A model generated the notes under the pieces. The model saw only the letters and a list, made by a program, of their open reading frames with translations, was not told the DNA's origin and did not search any database. The position numbers were made by a program, and so were the translations under genes. This document shows, piece after piece, positions 10,025 to 17,952 of a DNA stretch of 23,457 nt. The first letter of the stretch is position 1. Every line of letters starts with the position of its first letter. This stretch comes from Elysia marginata (lineage: Eukaryota; Mollusca; Gastropoda; Plakobranchidae). The stretch covers positions 58,359-81,815 of the forward strand of contig BMAT01008147.1 of assembly GCA_019649035.1 (NCBI GenBank), read 5' to 3'.

Positions 10025-10530
10025 ATATATTGCATTTATAAAGCCTCATTTCTAAATTCTAAATGTCTGCTCAATACGAGTAAAAGAGAGGTGAAAAAAA
10101 AAAGAAGAATCGTTAAAAACTCTGGGTTTCAAAGCATACTTGCTACTGAAACCTTTTTGCGACCCATCCCCCTTTTTTTCTTTTTTTTCTTATACAAGAT
10201 ATGCCGTTTTAAGATGTGCATACCACCGTTTTTTTTTTACCTTTTCATCCATCTTTATATAGAGAGACAGTTGAAATTTGTTGCGTAATTGTATCCCACA
10301 TTAATTTTCTGGTTCTTCTATTTGTAGATAGGTGGTGTAACGATGTTGTGTCGCCAGTCCTTGATAGAGCGACTTAAGACTTTAGACCACAATGTTTATT
10401 ATTATCGTTTTCAATAATAAGAGGGCATTTGTGAATATAAGAAAACCTGATATGAATCTGGATCTTCGACTTACGCGTAAAATTAATGAAAAAAAAAATT
10501 GTCTCTGCAACAAAAAAAATTTGACGTTCA
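10025..10530. other. Non-coding stretch, no gene seen
   Basis: T-rich DNA with several poly-T runs between 10168 and 10240. It may hold the body of the SINE whose head lies just to the right, but no conserved body motif was recognised. Confidence 0.45.
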
Positions 10531-10531
10531 C

Positions 10532-10592
10532 ATGATTCCAATCCGGTACCTCCGAAGTCTGAGGCAACAGCGTTACCAACTAAGCTATCGCT
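10532..10592 (-). mobile_element. tRNA-derived SINE head (possible)
   Basis: On the minus strand an A-box-like TAGCTTAGTTGGTAACG (complement of 10571-10587) is followed by a degenerate B box GTACCGGATTGGAATC (complement of 10534-10549) at tRNA-like spacing. The B box departs from consensus, so this is an old copy. It is not a functional tRNA because no complete cloverleaf is evident. Confidence 0.5.
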
Positions 10593-11034
10593 TCTGGTGT
10601 CAATTTAGCGATTACAAAGTTATTAGTTTTCTGATTATTTCTCATTGAAGATTGGGGTGAACTCAAGTTTGAGTGAACCAAAATATTATTAAGAAGAAGA
10701 ACGCAGGATCTAGATCTAGCCGAACTTCTTATCAAGTTAAGATGTTTTACCAATCTTGTAGCTTTTGTCAAAAAATGTTACACCCACAAAGAAAGTTCGA
10801 GAAGCAAAAAGTTGGTATCAAACTCCCATAAACCATTTGTTTTGATTCTGTTGTTACCCTCCTTTTCTTTGTCTGTTTGTTTTACCTGTCTGCATGTATT
10901 TGCTTCTATTTCCAACTCCAAGTGCTTCCTATTTCTTCCTCTCCTCTGCCTCTCAAATGCTTTTTTCTATCTCTCGCTCTTTCCCCCTCTTTATATACGT
11001 TTGTGTCTAATAAAGATTACTCTCCTGTTTCTAG
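10593..11034. other. Non-coding stretch, no gene seen
   Basis: Pyrimidine-rich on the plus strand between about 10850 and 11030, which gives Leu/Phe/Ser-rich chance frames and ends in an acceptor-like CTCCTGTTTCTAG at 11034. Confidence 0.45.
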
Positions 11035-11119
11035 GTCTATTTTTCTTGATCTTGAAGATGAAGATTTTAAGGCAGAAATGAAAAGAATTCAGAATCTAGA
11101 TTTAGATCTAGACCTGTAA
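11035..11119 (+). other. Exon-like module, copy 1 (D-L-E-D motif)
   Basis: Follows a good acceptor (CTCCTGTTTCTAG). Read with one leading base it gives S-I-F-L-D-L-E-D-E-D-F-K-A-E-M-K-R-I and then N-L-D-L-D-L-D-L before a TAA. The phase (one leading base) would join in frame to the KCTD exon, which ends with two bases of a codon. The Asp-Leu run comes from a TCTAGATTTAGATCTAGA-type simple sequence. It does not match the expected KCTD continuation, so I do not call it a confirmed exon. A diverged second copy lies at 11255-11345. Confidence 0.3.
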
Positions 11120-11254
11120 TCTGGATATTCTAGGGCCCACAGTTCTTTTTTTTCACCTGGCATTCGGGCACGCCTTCCAAGCCCGAAAGAGTTTCTTTTA
11201 CTCTTAGACATTTTGATGAGGAAAAGTGAGAGTTTAACGGCGAGTGATTGCGGG

Positions 11255-11345
11255 CTTTTGATCTAGAAGATGCCGATTCTAAAGCAGAAATGAAAAGAGT
11301 AAACGACGGATTACGAACCAAATAATTTTAGGCCGAGAGTTCTCA
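11255..11345 (+). other. Exon-like module, copy 2 (D-L-E-D motif)
   Basis: Gives F-D-L-E-D-A-D-S-K-A-E-M-K-R-V-N-D-G-L-R-T-K and then TAA. Over the 14-codon core it differs from copy 1 at about 7 of 42 bases. The 3' flanks also align (TTCTAGGGCC-CACAGTTCT against TTTTAGGCC-GAGAGTTCT), so DNA longer than the frame was duplicated. No clean acceptor precedes this copy apart from TTTTGATCTAG. Confidence 0.35.
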
Positions 11346-11529
11346 TAGTTGCGGAAAATATGCATGAGCCTACACCAAACCAAAACACATAGTAATTCTT
11401 TTCATGAATTTCACTGAAAACCGCATCTAAATAGGTTCTGTGGTTACGGAGGAGATAGTGATTGGAGTCCAACCGAACGCATATATATAAGAGATAATTT
11501 ATAGTCATATAGTACCTAAGACTAACAGT

Positions 11530-11898
11530 NNNNNNNNNNNNNNNNNNNNNNNNNNNNNNNNNNNNNNNNNNNNNNNNNNNNNNNNNNNNNNNNNNNNNNN
11601 NNNNNNNNNNNNNNNNNNNNNNNNNNNNNNNNNNNNNNNNNNNNNNNNNNNNNNNNNNNNNNNNNNNNNNNNNNNNNNNNNNNNNNNNNNNNNNNNNNNN
11701 NNNNNNNNNNNNNNNNNNNNNNNNNNNNNNNNNNNNNNNNNNNNNNNNNNNNNNNNNNNNNNNNNNNNNNNNNNNNNNNNNNNNNNNNNNNNNNNNNNNN
11801 NNNNNNNNNNNNNNNNNNNNNNNNNNNNNNNNNNNNNNNNNNNNNNNNNNNNNNNNNNNNNNNNNNNNNNNNNNNNNNNNNNNNNNNNNNNNNNNNNN
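11530..11898. other. Assembly gap (369 N)
   Basis: Run of N. The right edge enters directly into a (CAT)n microsatellite, so the gap was probably caused by that repeat. The true length is unknown, and an exon could be hidden here. Confidence 0.99.
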
Positions 11899-11950
11899 CA
11901 TCATCATCATCATCCTCATCATCATCATCATCATCATCGTCATCACTATC
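11899..11950. repeat. (CAT)n microsatellite at gap edge
   Basis: CAT triplets with single CCT and CGT interruptions. The left end is lost in the gap. Confidence 0.93.
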
Positions 11951-12560
11951 TTCCAAAGTTTTCATCGCCATCGTCGTTACCGTCATCTTTATTTTAGTGT
12001 TATCGTCGATTATATTTACGAGAATAAAAAGGGAGCCCTCCTTACAGTCATACCAAGTTAATGGCAGTCTTAACTGTTAGAGTAGTACTACATTAACGCG
12101 ATGATCTTCAAAAAGAAAAAAAAACCGTGGAAGTCTGTGATTGCTTGAATAATGATGCATTTTTGTTGTTTTTTCGGTTGGAAAAAAAGGTTTTAAGATG
12201 CAATAATAAGTGTCCACGTAGTTTTTATCAGAAATTTCTTAGCAAAATGTGGACTGCAAATCGAAAGTTTTTGACTGTGTAAATGTCTTGTAAGTAAATT
12301 TATTTATCTTTTTCCTTGTACAGCATACTATTATTTTATTTTGTTTTGAGCTTCGTTCTACAATATTTTGACAATATCATGTACAAGCTGACAAAAAAGT
12401 CTTGCTTAAAATATCATTGCCCTGTAAAAGACAAGTTTGCAAATGCGACTCGTTAAGAGACAAACGGTTTGTATAGCGTTTACTTGTAGCTTATTGTATT
12501 TGTTGATTTCATCACTAACTGTGTATGTAGTAACGAGTTTTTTTATCCCATGCCACCGAT
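11951..12560. other. Non-coding stretch, no gene seen
   Basis: AT-rich with no long open frame and no recognised element. Presumably intron if the exons at 7380 and 12906 belong together. Confidence 0.5.
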
Positions 12561-12892
12561 GTGTGGCGGAGTGGTCTAGTGGTAAACACTTGCCTTAAGG
12601 GCCAAGAGGTCCAGGATTCACCCCCAGCTTTCGGCAGTTCGACGTTTAGTCCTTGAGAAAAGCAACGTACACAAACTTCTCCGCCTCAGCCATGCGTTAA
12701 AGGAGTACCAGGCCATAGGCAGTTAAAGATCTTGTATTTATAATGCTCGAGGAGTGCGCTTTATTTGCTGCACCTCTATGAGTTTAGAAGGTAATTTGGT
12801 TGGTAATGGCTTGTTGTGGAACCCGTGTAAAGCCCTTAGAGTATTTTAGTGGATAGGCGCTATGATATCAAAACGATCTTTACTTTACTTTC
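12561..12892 (+). mobile_element. tRNA-derived SINE next to a splice acceptor
   Basis: The head carries an A-box-like GTGGTCTAGTGG (12571-12582) and a degenerate B box in GGTCCAGGATTCACCCC (about 12608-12624). The body ends with CCCTTAGAG, then GGATAGGCGCTAT and a (CTTTA)-type tail, a 3' end shared by many invertebrate tRNA SINEs. The tail runs into the pyrimidine tract in front of the exon at 12906. Confidence 0.72.
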
Positions 12893-12905
12893 TTCTTTCC
12901 CTAAG

Positions 12906-13079
12906 GCGGACGCGGTGGACCACATTTTGGAGTCGCGACGCAAGCGAGCCCGAGGTCGCCGTTGGAATGGTGCTGCCCGCAAACTGAGCGCTAGCGTCGG
13001 CGAGAATCTCAACAACTTCGCGGAGGATGACGAAGGAGATCTGGACTTTTTCGAGGACAGCTGGATCGGCGGGAACTAG
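12906..13079 (+). CDS. Terminal coding exon, basic then acidic C-terminal tail, unknown protein
   Basis: A strong acceptor (TTTCTTCTTTCCCTAAG, AG at 12904-12905) opens a GC-rich frame of 57 codons in phase 0, closed by TAG at 13077-13079. The peptide begins A-D-A-V-D-H-I-L-E-S. It continues with a strongly basic stretch (R-R-K-R-A-R-G-R-R-W), a PKA-like R-K-L-S site, and an acidic end (E-D-D-E-G-D-L-D-F-F-E-D-S-W-I-G-G-N). Composition differs sharply from the flanks, which supports coding. I do not recognise the family. The basic patch could act as a nuclear signal or bind acidic lipid or nucleic acid, but that is inference. It is phase compatible with the 36-bp exon at 7380; joined directly the product would be only about 67 residues, so further exons between them, perhaps in the gap, are likely. 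No AATAAA is evident in the next 600 bp. Confidence 0.55.
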   Translation, partial: ADAVDHILESRRKRARGRRWNGAARKLSASVGENLNNFAEDDEGDLDFFEDSWIGGN

Positions 13080-15457
13080 ATCCAGATCTGGCTCGCACAG
13101 AGGGTCTGGTTCGCTGGAACAGGGAGCAGGAAGAGACAGGGAGACAGAGGGAGAGAAGGGCAGGGCTTGCCAACGTGCACTGAACTGACTATGTGAATTT
13201 TTACTTAACAAGACAACAGAGAGATAGAGGTTACGTTGGTGTGATGTGGATAAAGCTGGAGATGCTAGGGGGTTTGATCCCTAAAAAGGATTCTAGTGCT
13301 TTAAAGTGTGTTTAGATATATACAAAAAAGATTTTTATGCTGCCTCTGGAAATGAACAATTCTACAATGTCTCTATCTCTCTATCTCCCTTTTCAAAGTG
13401 AAAAACTGCAATCTATCGGTAATCTTATCATGATAATGATTCTGGTATTCACCAGTACGGCGAAAGGCCAAATCCATTTTATCCATGTAAGGCTGTTATC
13501 TTGTAAAAAACAAAAATCAAAAAGTAATTTTTTTTCTTTTGAAAATAATGAAGCATCTTTTCAGCATCTTGAGCTTTGACAAGAGAAAACTCCTCTTTCA
13601 TATGCTCCTTTTAATTCCTAAATATGGACTGTAGGTCAGCTCTGTGCACTCTTTAGTTTTACACGACAAAAAGGTTGTGCATATTTATGTATCAAAGAAC
13701 TCTCTATCCATCTGCTTTGTTGTCTCCCTTTACCCGTCTCTCTTGCATTTTTGTTTTGTCAAGTACAGAGAGAGTTATGGGACTTCCCGGAGCCAGATTT
13801 GTTGGTATCAACTGTAATGTTGTGAAGAAGTCCGATATTTTTGCCAGTTGTTCGATTCGAGAGATGCTCGAACTCAAGCTGGCAATCAATACAAGAAAAA
13901 CTCATAAAAACAATGTTTATTATGTAACAATTACGATACATAATTTTATGTAACAATTACGGCAAATCTTATATGTGGGCGTCATATTTGACAAAGATGG
14001 TACGCGAACGAAAAAGAGGAAACTTGAACCTTTACGACGCGTTGTTGTCTTTGATTTTTTTTTTCGCAATTTTTGCCTGCGTTTGGGCATAATTCTTACT
14101 ATCGCCGTCTATAAACTGTCTACAGTGTTCAGAAAACAAAACAGGGCAATGAAATCTTCATATCCTGTTCCTAGATGAATTGTCTTCCGCGCATGCCAAA
14201 ACTTGGTGGGTTGCAGAATGGCCGGCCATATGATTCCAATAACGCTGTAAACCTAGACAACACATAAGGAAACTACGAAACAAGCTTTTTCGGGAATTGA
14301 AAACTATATCACTTGTTGAGACAACTTTGTTAAATGATTGAGAGGAGTTCCTGCTTTATGCACCATATTTCAATCACAGAGTCAGGTGTTTCGATCCCCA
14401 TGTTTTCCAATATCGCGTAGGTTTATGATTAAAGATCGATAAAGTATCTAATCCAAAATAATCTTCCACTTTAACTCTGTGCCCATTTATCTTCGTTTTT
14501 TTATCATTACGTAGAGAGGCTTCTATAAGAAGCGACATCAAGAATGAATTCTAAAACACACAAGTCAACAGCTAAATTTTTATTATAGATTGCGTCTGGG
14601 GCTAGTATAAACCCAAATCGAAAACCTTTAAGCACGGCTTTCTCAAAAGCTGGGGATTGGTCCTTAGGTTTTTCTCACGATAAGTTCTTGAAAACAAGCT
14701 GAAATCTAGTGGCATTTAAGGCCAATTATTATTTTTATGTGAAGTGTCAAACTTTTTTTTTATAGATTTGCTCTTTGAACGCCAATTTAATTGCTCTTTT
14801 TGTGCATGCAAATTCTCCAATGGTTTACTTGGACGCCACTATGTGGTTTTTAATCTGCATGAAGATTTCTTTCCATTTACGTTTTATGCATGCCTTTTGC
14901 ATGACCGTCTTTAAAATGTAACTTTGGATTTTTAGAAATAGTTCTTTTTTCACATGATTTGTGGTTTTGAGTGTGTTTCGAGTTTTGCGTCCGAGTTATA
15001 AAGTTTTGAGCCCTTCATCTGCTGGTAGTTTTTAAATTATACATAGTTAATTTTAAGAGTGAGAGAGAGAGTGAGAGAATTAGAGAGCACGAAGAGATAA
15101 AGGACCCCTGAGAAAATGAAAGTATAAATTTTAACAATATAATATTATCAAAAAAAGCCATTTGCGTACATTCCATTACAAAGATATATTATTACCAAAT
15201 TTTTACCATATTTATCAGTTGTGAGCTAAATTTTTTTTCAAAACATTTTGTCTTGAAATGAAGTATGTTTCTTTTTGTTAGGTTTTTTGTATTTTTAAGG
15301 GATTTCAAGTCACAGCATATTTTTGCTAGGTTATTTCTGGATCGTACATTTTCAAACAAATCGATGTAAGAAATTACATTTAAAAGAAGCTTTCGTGACT
15401 TCTCAATGAAGACATAAACCCAGAGAAAATCCGTCATAAACGTATAACTTCTACCGA
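13080..15457. other. Non-coding stretch, possible 3' UTR at its start
   Basis: The first ~150 bp (AG/GACAGAGGG-rich) may be 3' untranslated sequence of the exon ending at 13079. Beyond that it is AT-rich, with a 14-bp direct repeat (ATGTAACAATTACG, near 13922 and 13948) and a short (AG)n near 15060. The open frames at 13337-13579, 13675-13953 and 13975-14178 have no recognisable domain. Confidence 0.5.
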
Positions 15458-15520
15458 GGACAAACGAAATGCAGTGTCTCTCATATGGTTTACACTGCAG
15501 ACACTGCTTTTCGTTTGTCC
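15458..15520. other. Long near-perfect hairpin (22-bp stem, 19-nt loop)
   Basis: The left arm at 15458-15479 (GGACAAACGAAA...) and the right arm at 15499-15520 (...TTTCGTTTGTCC) pair over 22 positions with a single mismatch. CCG/CGG flanks could extend the stem after a one-base bulge. The size is in the range of a microRNA precursor, though a very perfect stem also fits a palindromic repeat fragment. No flanking target duplication was seen. Confidence 0.85.
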
Positions 15521-15990
15521 CGGCCACACTTGTCGAAGATTGCTTTAGAAAATTACCCTCTTCCGGAAGCCTTCATTTTGTGACCTTTTCTAGCGGTCAC
15601 TTAAGCGATTTAACCTAACTTGACTAATGCAGCAAAATGGTATGCGTTATACCGAAGTTGTATGTTTCGTGGCTCTATTGTTCACTATGGGAGCAAAAAA
15701 AAAATCTTTTTGAAAAAAACAAATATTCTGACATTTATTTCCTTAGTACCAATTTTCTGCCAAATGTTATGTTCAAAGAAAGGACAGAACAAAGTTACTT
15801 TTGAAACAAATTTGCACCCGATATTTTCCGATACAAAATGAATTTAAGTGGCTATATTTAACAGCTGTTGCCTTTTGTAGATGTATAAAAGTATAATAAT
15901 GTTTCTCCTCTTATGGAATTATTTACTGAAATAAATTGTTGGTTTTCGTTCAGAAATGTTTATATTTTGAATTGCTTGTATTGGCTACAA
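15521..15990. other. Non-coding stretch with ETS-like palindrome
   Basis: A palindromic ETS-type site CTTCCGGAAG lies at 15560-15569 and a small inverted repeat GTGACC/GGTCAC at 15580-15600. The 73-codon frame at 15620-15841 is low complexity and unsupported. Confidence 0.5.
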
Positions 15991-15991
15991 T

Positions 15992-16075
15992 AATGGCCGA
16001 GGCTCCCGGAAGTTAAAGCATAACTATTTTTTTGCTAAAGAGTTTTACTCTAACTTCCGGAAACGTCCGCCATTT
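15992..16075. promoter_or_regulatory. Inverted pair of ETS and YY1-like sites
   Basis: The left arm reads AATGGCCGAGG, then CCCGGAAGTTA (15992-16014). The right arm, on the opposite strand, reads AATGGCGGACG, then TCCGGAAGTTA (complement of 16051-16075). CCGGAAGT is the ETS/GABP consensus and AAAATGGCGG is YY1-like; both are frequent at TATA-less housekeeping promoters. The mirrored order suggests a divergent promoter or a palindromic element. No adjacent coding exon was identified to support a transcription start. Confidence 0.4.
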
Positions 16076-17748
16076 TGATAGCGAAACGCAATATTTTCGT
16101 AATATGCACAGCCTCAATATGAAGCAAGTTTAGTAATAAAGCATGCGAAAAAAATTATTTGTTAAAATGTGACCACTGTGGATTTATAAAAGTGTTAAAA
16201 ATGATATTGAGAAATTTGTTGCCGAAATTCCATTTGACAAAATGTTAAAGGCGTTTGAAACTAATACGAATCTTCTGACAGAAATAAATTCCTTTTGATA
16301 CTCAAGCTTAACATATGGTTTCGCAAACGTTACAGCCTTGTCAGATGTATATACGTTACTTAATGTGTTAACAACAATGTTGACTTGAATGAATTGTTTA
16401 TAACTAAGGTGCTTTGAATCAGCTGATCACAGTGAGCTTGATGAGTTGCTCTTGTTGGCGTGTGTTAATGTTGTTCAACTCTATACTATGTACAAGTCCT
16501 CTGCCCAAGCCGATGAATGTAGTTAATAACCAAGGCATTAAAACCTGCTGGATTTTCTCCCTTTTTTATATGTCAGAACTGCTTTTGTTATAAATCTCTG
16601 CTGTTTGGTTGTACACGTTGTTAATAAGGGTGACTGTGTCTATACAAAATAAAATATCCTTCGGAAGTCGGCAATCGCTTAAATATATTCTTTTCTAGTG
16701 TAGCTGCGCAAGGCCGACTTGTACACAACATCTTGACAGTTTACGTTTTTGTATCCTGGCAGTTTGGTAAGGATTTATCAGGTCAGTACGCCTTGCTTTG
16801 AAATATAGTTTTGGCCGTTTTATGAAAAAATCGTCCTTCGTTAATAATCATTTGTGATTGTGATGAAATATCTGTTTTTCTTGCAAATGATTGTGACTTT
16901 TTTCTCTAATGTTATAAGACTTGAGACATTTGTAACTTTCCTTTAGTCAATATTTTGTGATTTACAAAAAAAAGCATGTACATGTATAATTTTATTGGTC
17001 AATGTGAGCCCGATAGTAACTGTGGGGTCTGTATAAAGCTAGCACTGCGGGTCAGAAATGGCTTAAAGCTAGACTAGTCTAGATTTATAACAAACACTGC
17101 TGACATTGACTGCTATCCGGCCGGGCCGGTGTAGTATAGAGCACCAAGGCCCCGGCTTGATCTGGCGTTGCTTAGCGTAGCTCTTAGCCTACCCTAAACC
17201 TGTTCGTTTTCGAGTGTTATTCATCCAATTTTTAGTTATAGGCGTAACACTATTAATAAAACGGACAAAATGAAGACTGGCTGGTTGAAAAGATAAATTG
17301 GATTAACAAATAAACAATTACAAAACAGGTTGCTTTGTAGAATTGGACTTTCCCCAAATTTCATTGCAATCTCATTTTAATTTAAAGTTTTTAAAAATTG
17401 ATTGCTTTGAGCATTATAATGTTGTCTTTATAATATCATGGATATTTGTTTCATGGGCCTTTTGTTTTAGGTTGCTCACTTTCTGACTGATCGACTTGTA
17501 ATTCGCGACAAATCTTACTTCATAGTTGTGTTTATTGTTTTTTATGTTGTTCCCTACATTATTATTAAAGAACTTAAAAAGTTACATTTATTAAGAAATT
17601 TACATTCCCATGTTGCTTTTTACATACAAAAAATATTACATTCCTCACACTGATGAACTGCTACGAATCATCTTTTGAATACCTTTTCTTAGGATGTTTG
17701 TGTAATACCGTATTCTTAGCTTTGACTTGTATGTTAATGTTATGCTGC
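16076..17748. other. Non-coding stretch, no gene seen
   Basis: AT-rich apart from a GC-rich patch at about 17115-17170 containing CCGGCCGGGCCGG. That patch might be a decayed tRNA-like head, but no proper B box was found. No long open frame. Confidence 0.5.
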
Positions 17749-17952
17749 AAGCTTTTAGGGCTGATTGAAATATTGTAAAGGTATGAAATTAGCAGTGGAG
17801 AGAAGTAGGCTTTTTAGTGGAAATGTCCGAAATGTCTGCCTTTGGTATGACTCGAACCTTCGACTTATACATGCTTCGGCATCCACCGCCTTGCCACTTA
17901 GAGAAACATAGCTTAAACCATGTCGCCACTACGCTCCTTAAGCTTTTAGGGC
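17749..17952 (-). mobile_element. Short tRNA-derived SINE with 13-bp target duplication
   Basis: A perfect 13-bp direct repeat AAGCTTTTAGGGC at 17749-17761 and 17940-17952 flanks a 178-bp insert. On the minus strand the insert starts AAGGAGCGTAGTGGCGACAT and carries a consensus B box GGTTCGAGTC (complement of 17849-17858), with an A-box-like GTGGCAAGGCGGTGG (complement of 17883-17897) about 40 bp upstream. Target duplications of 10-15 bp are what LINE-mediated insertion leaves. Confidence 0.75.

Noticed and set aside
11163..11187. Hairpin TTCGGGC/GCCCGAA with 11-nt loop
   Set aside because: A 7-bp stem is common by chance, with no supporting context.
497..14262. Shared 14-mer AACCTAGACAACAC near 497-510 and 14250
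   Set aside because: Flanks do not align, and one such match is expected by chance in this window.
15192..15527. 111-codon minus-strand frame
   Set aside because: Starts at GTG not ATG, runs through the hairpin, and is Lys/Asn/Phe-rich without a recognised domain.
17115..17170. GC-rich patch with CCGGCCGGGCCGG, possible tRNA-like head
   Set aside because: No acceptable B box and no target duplication; left as unexplained sequence.
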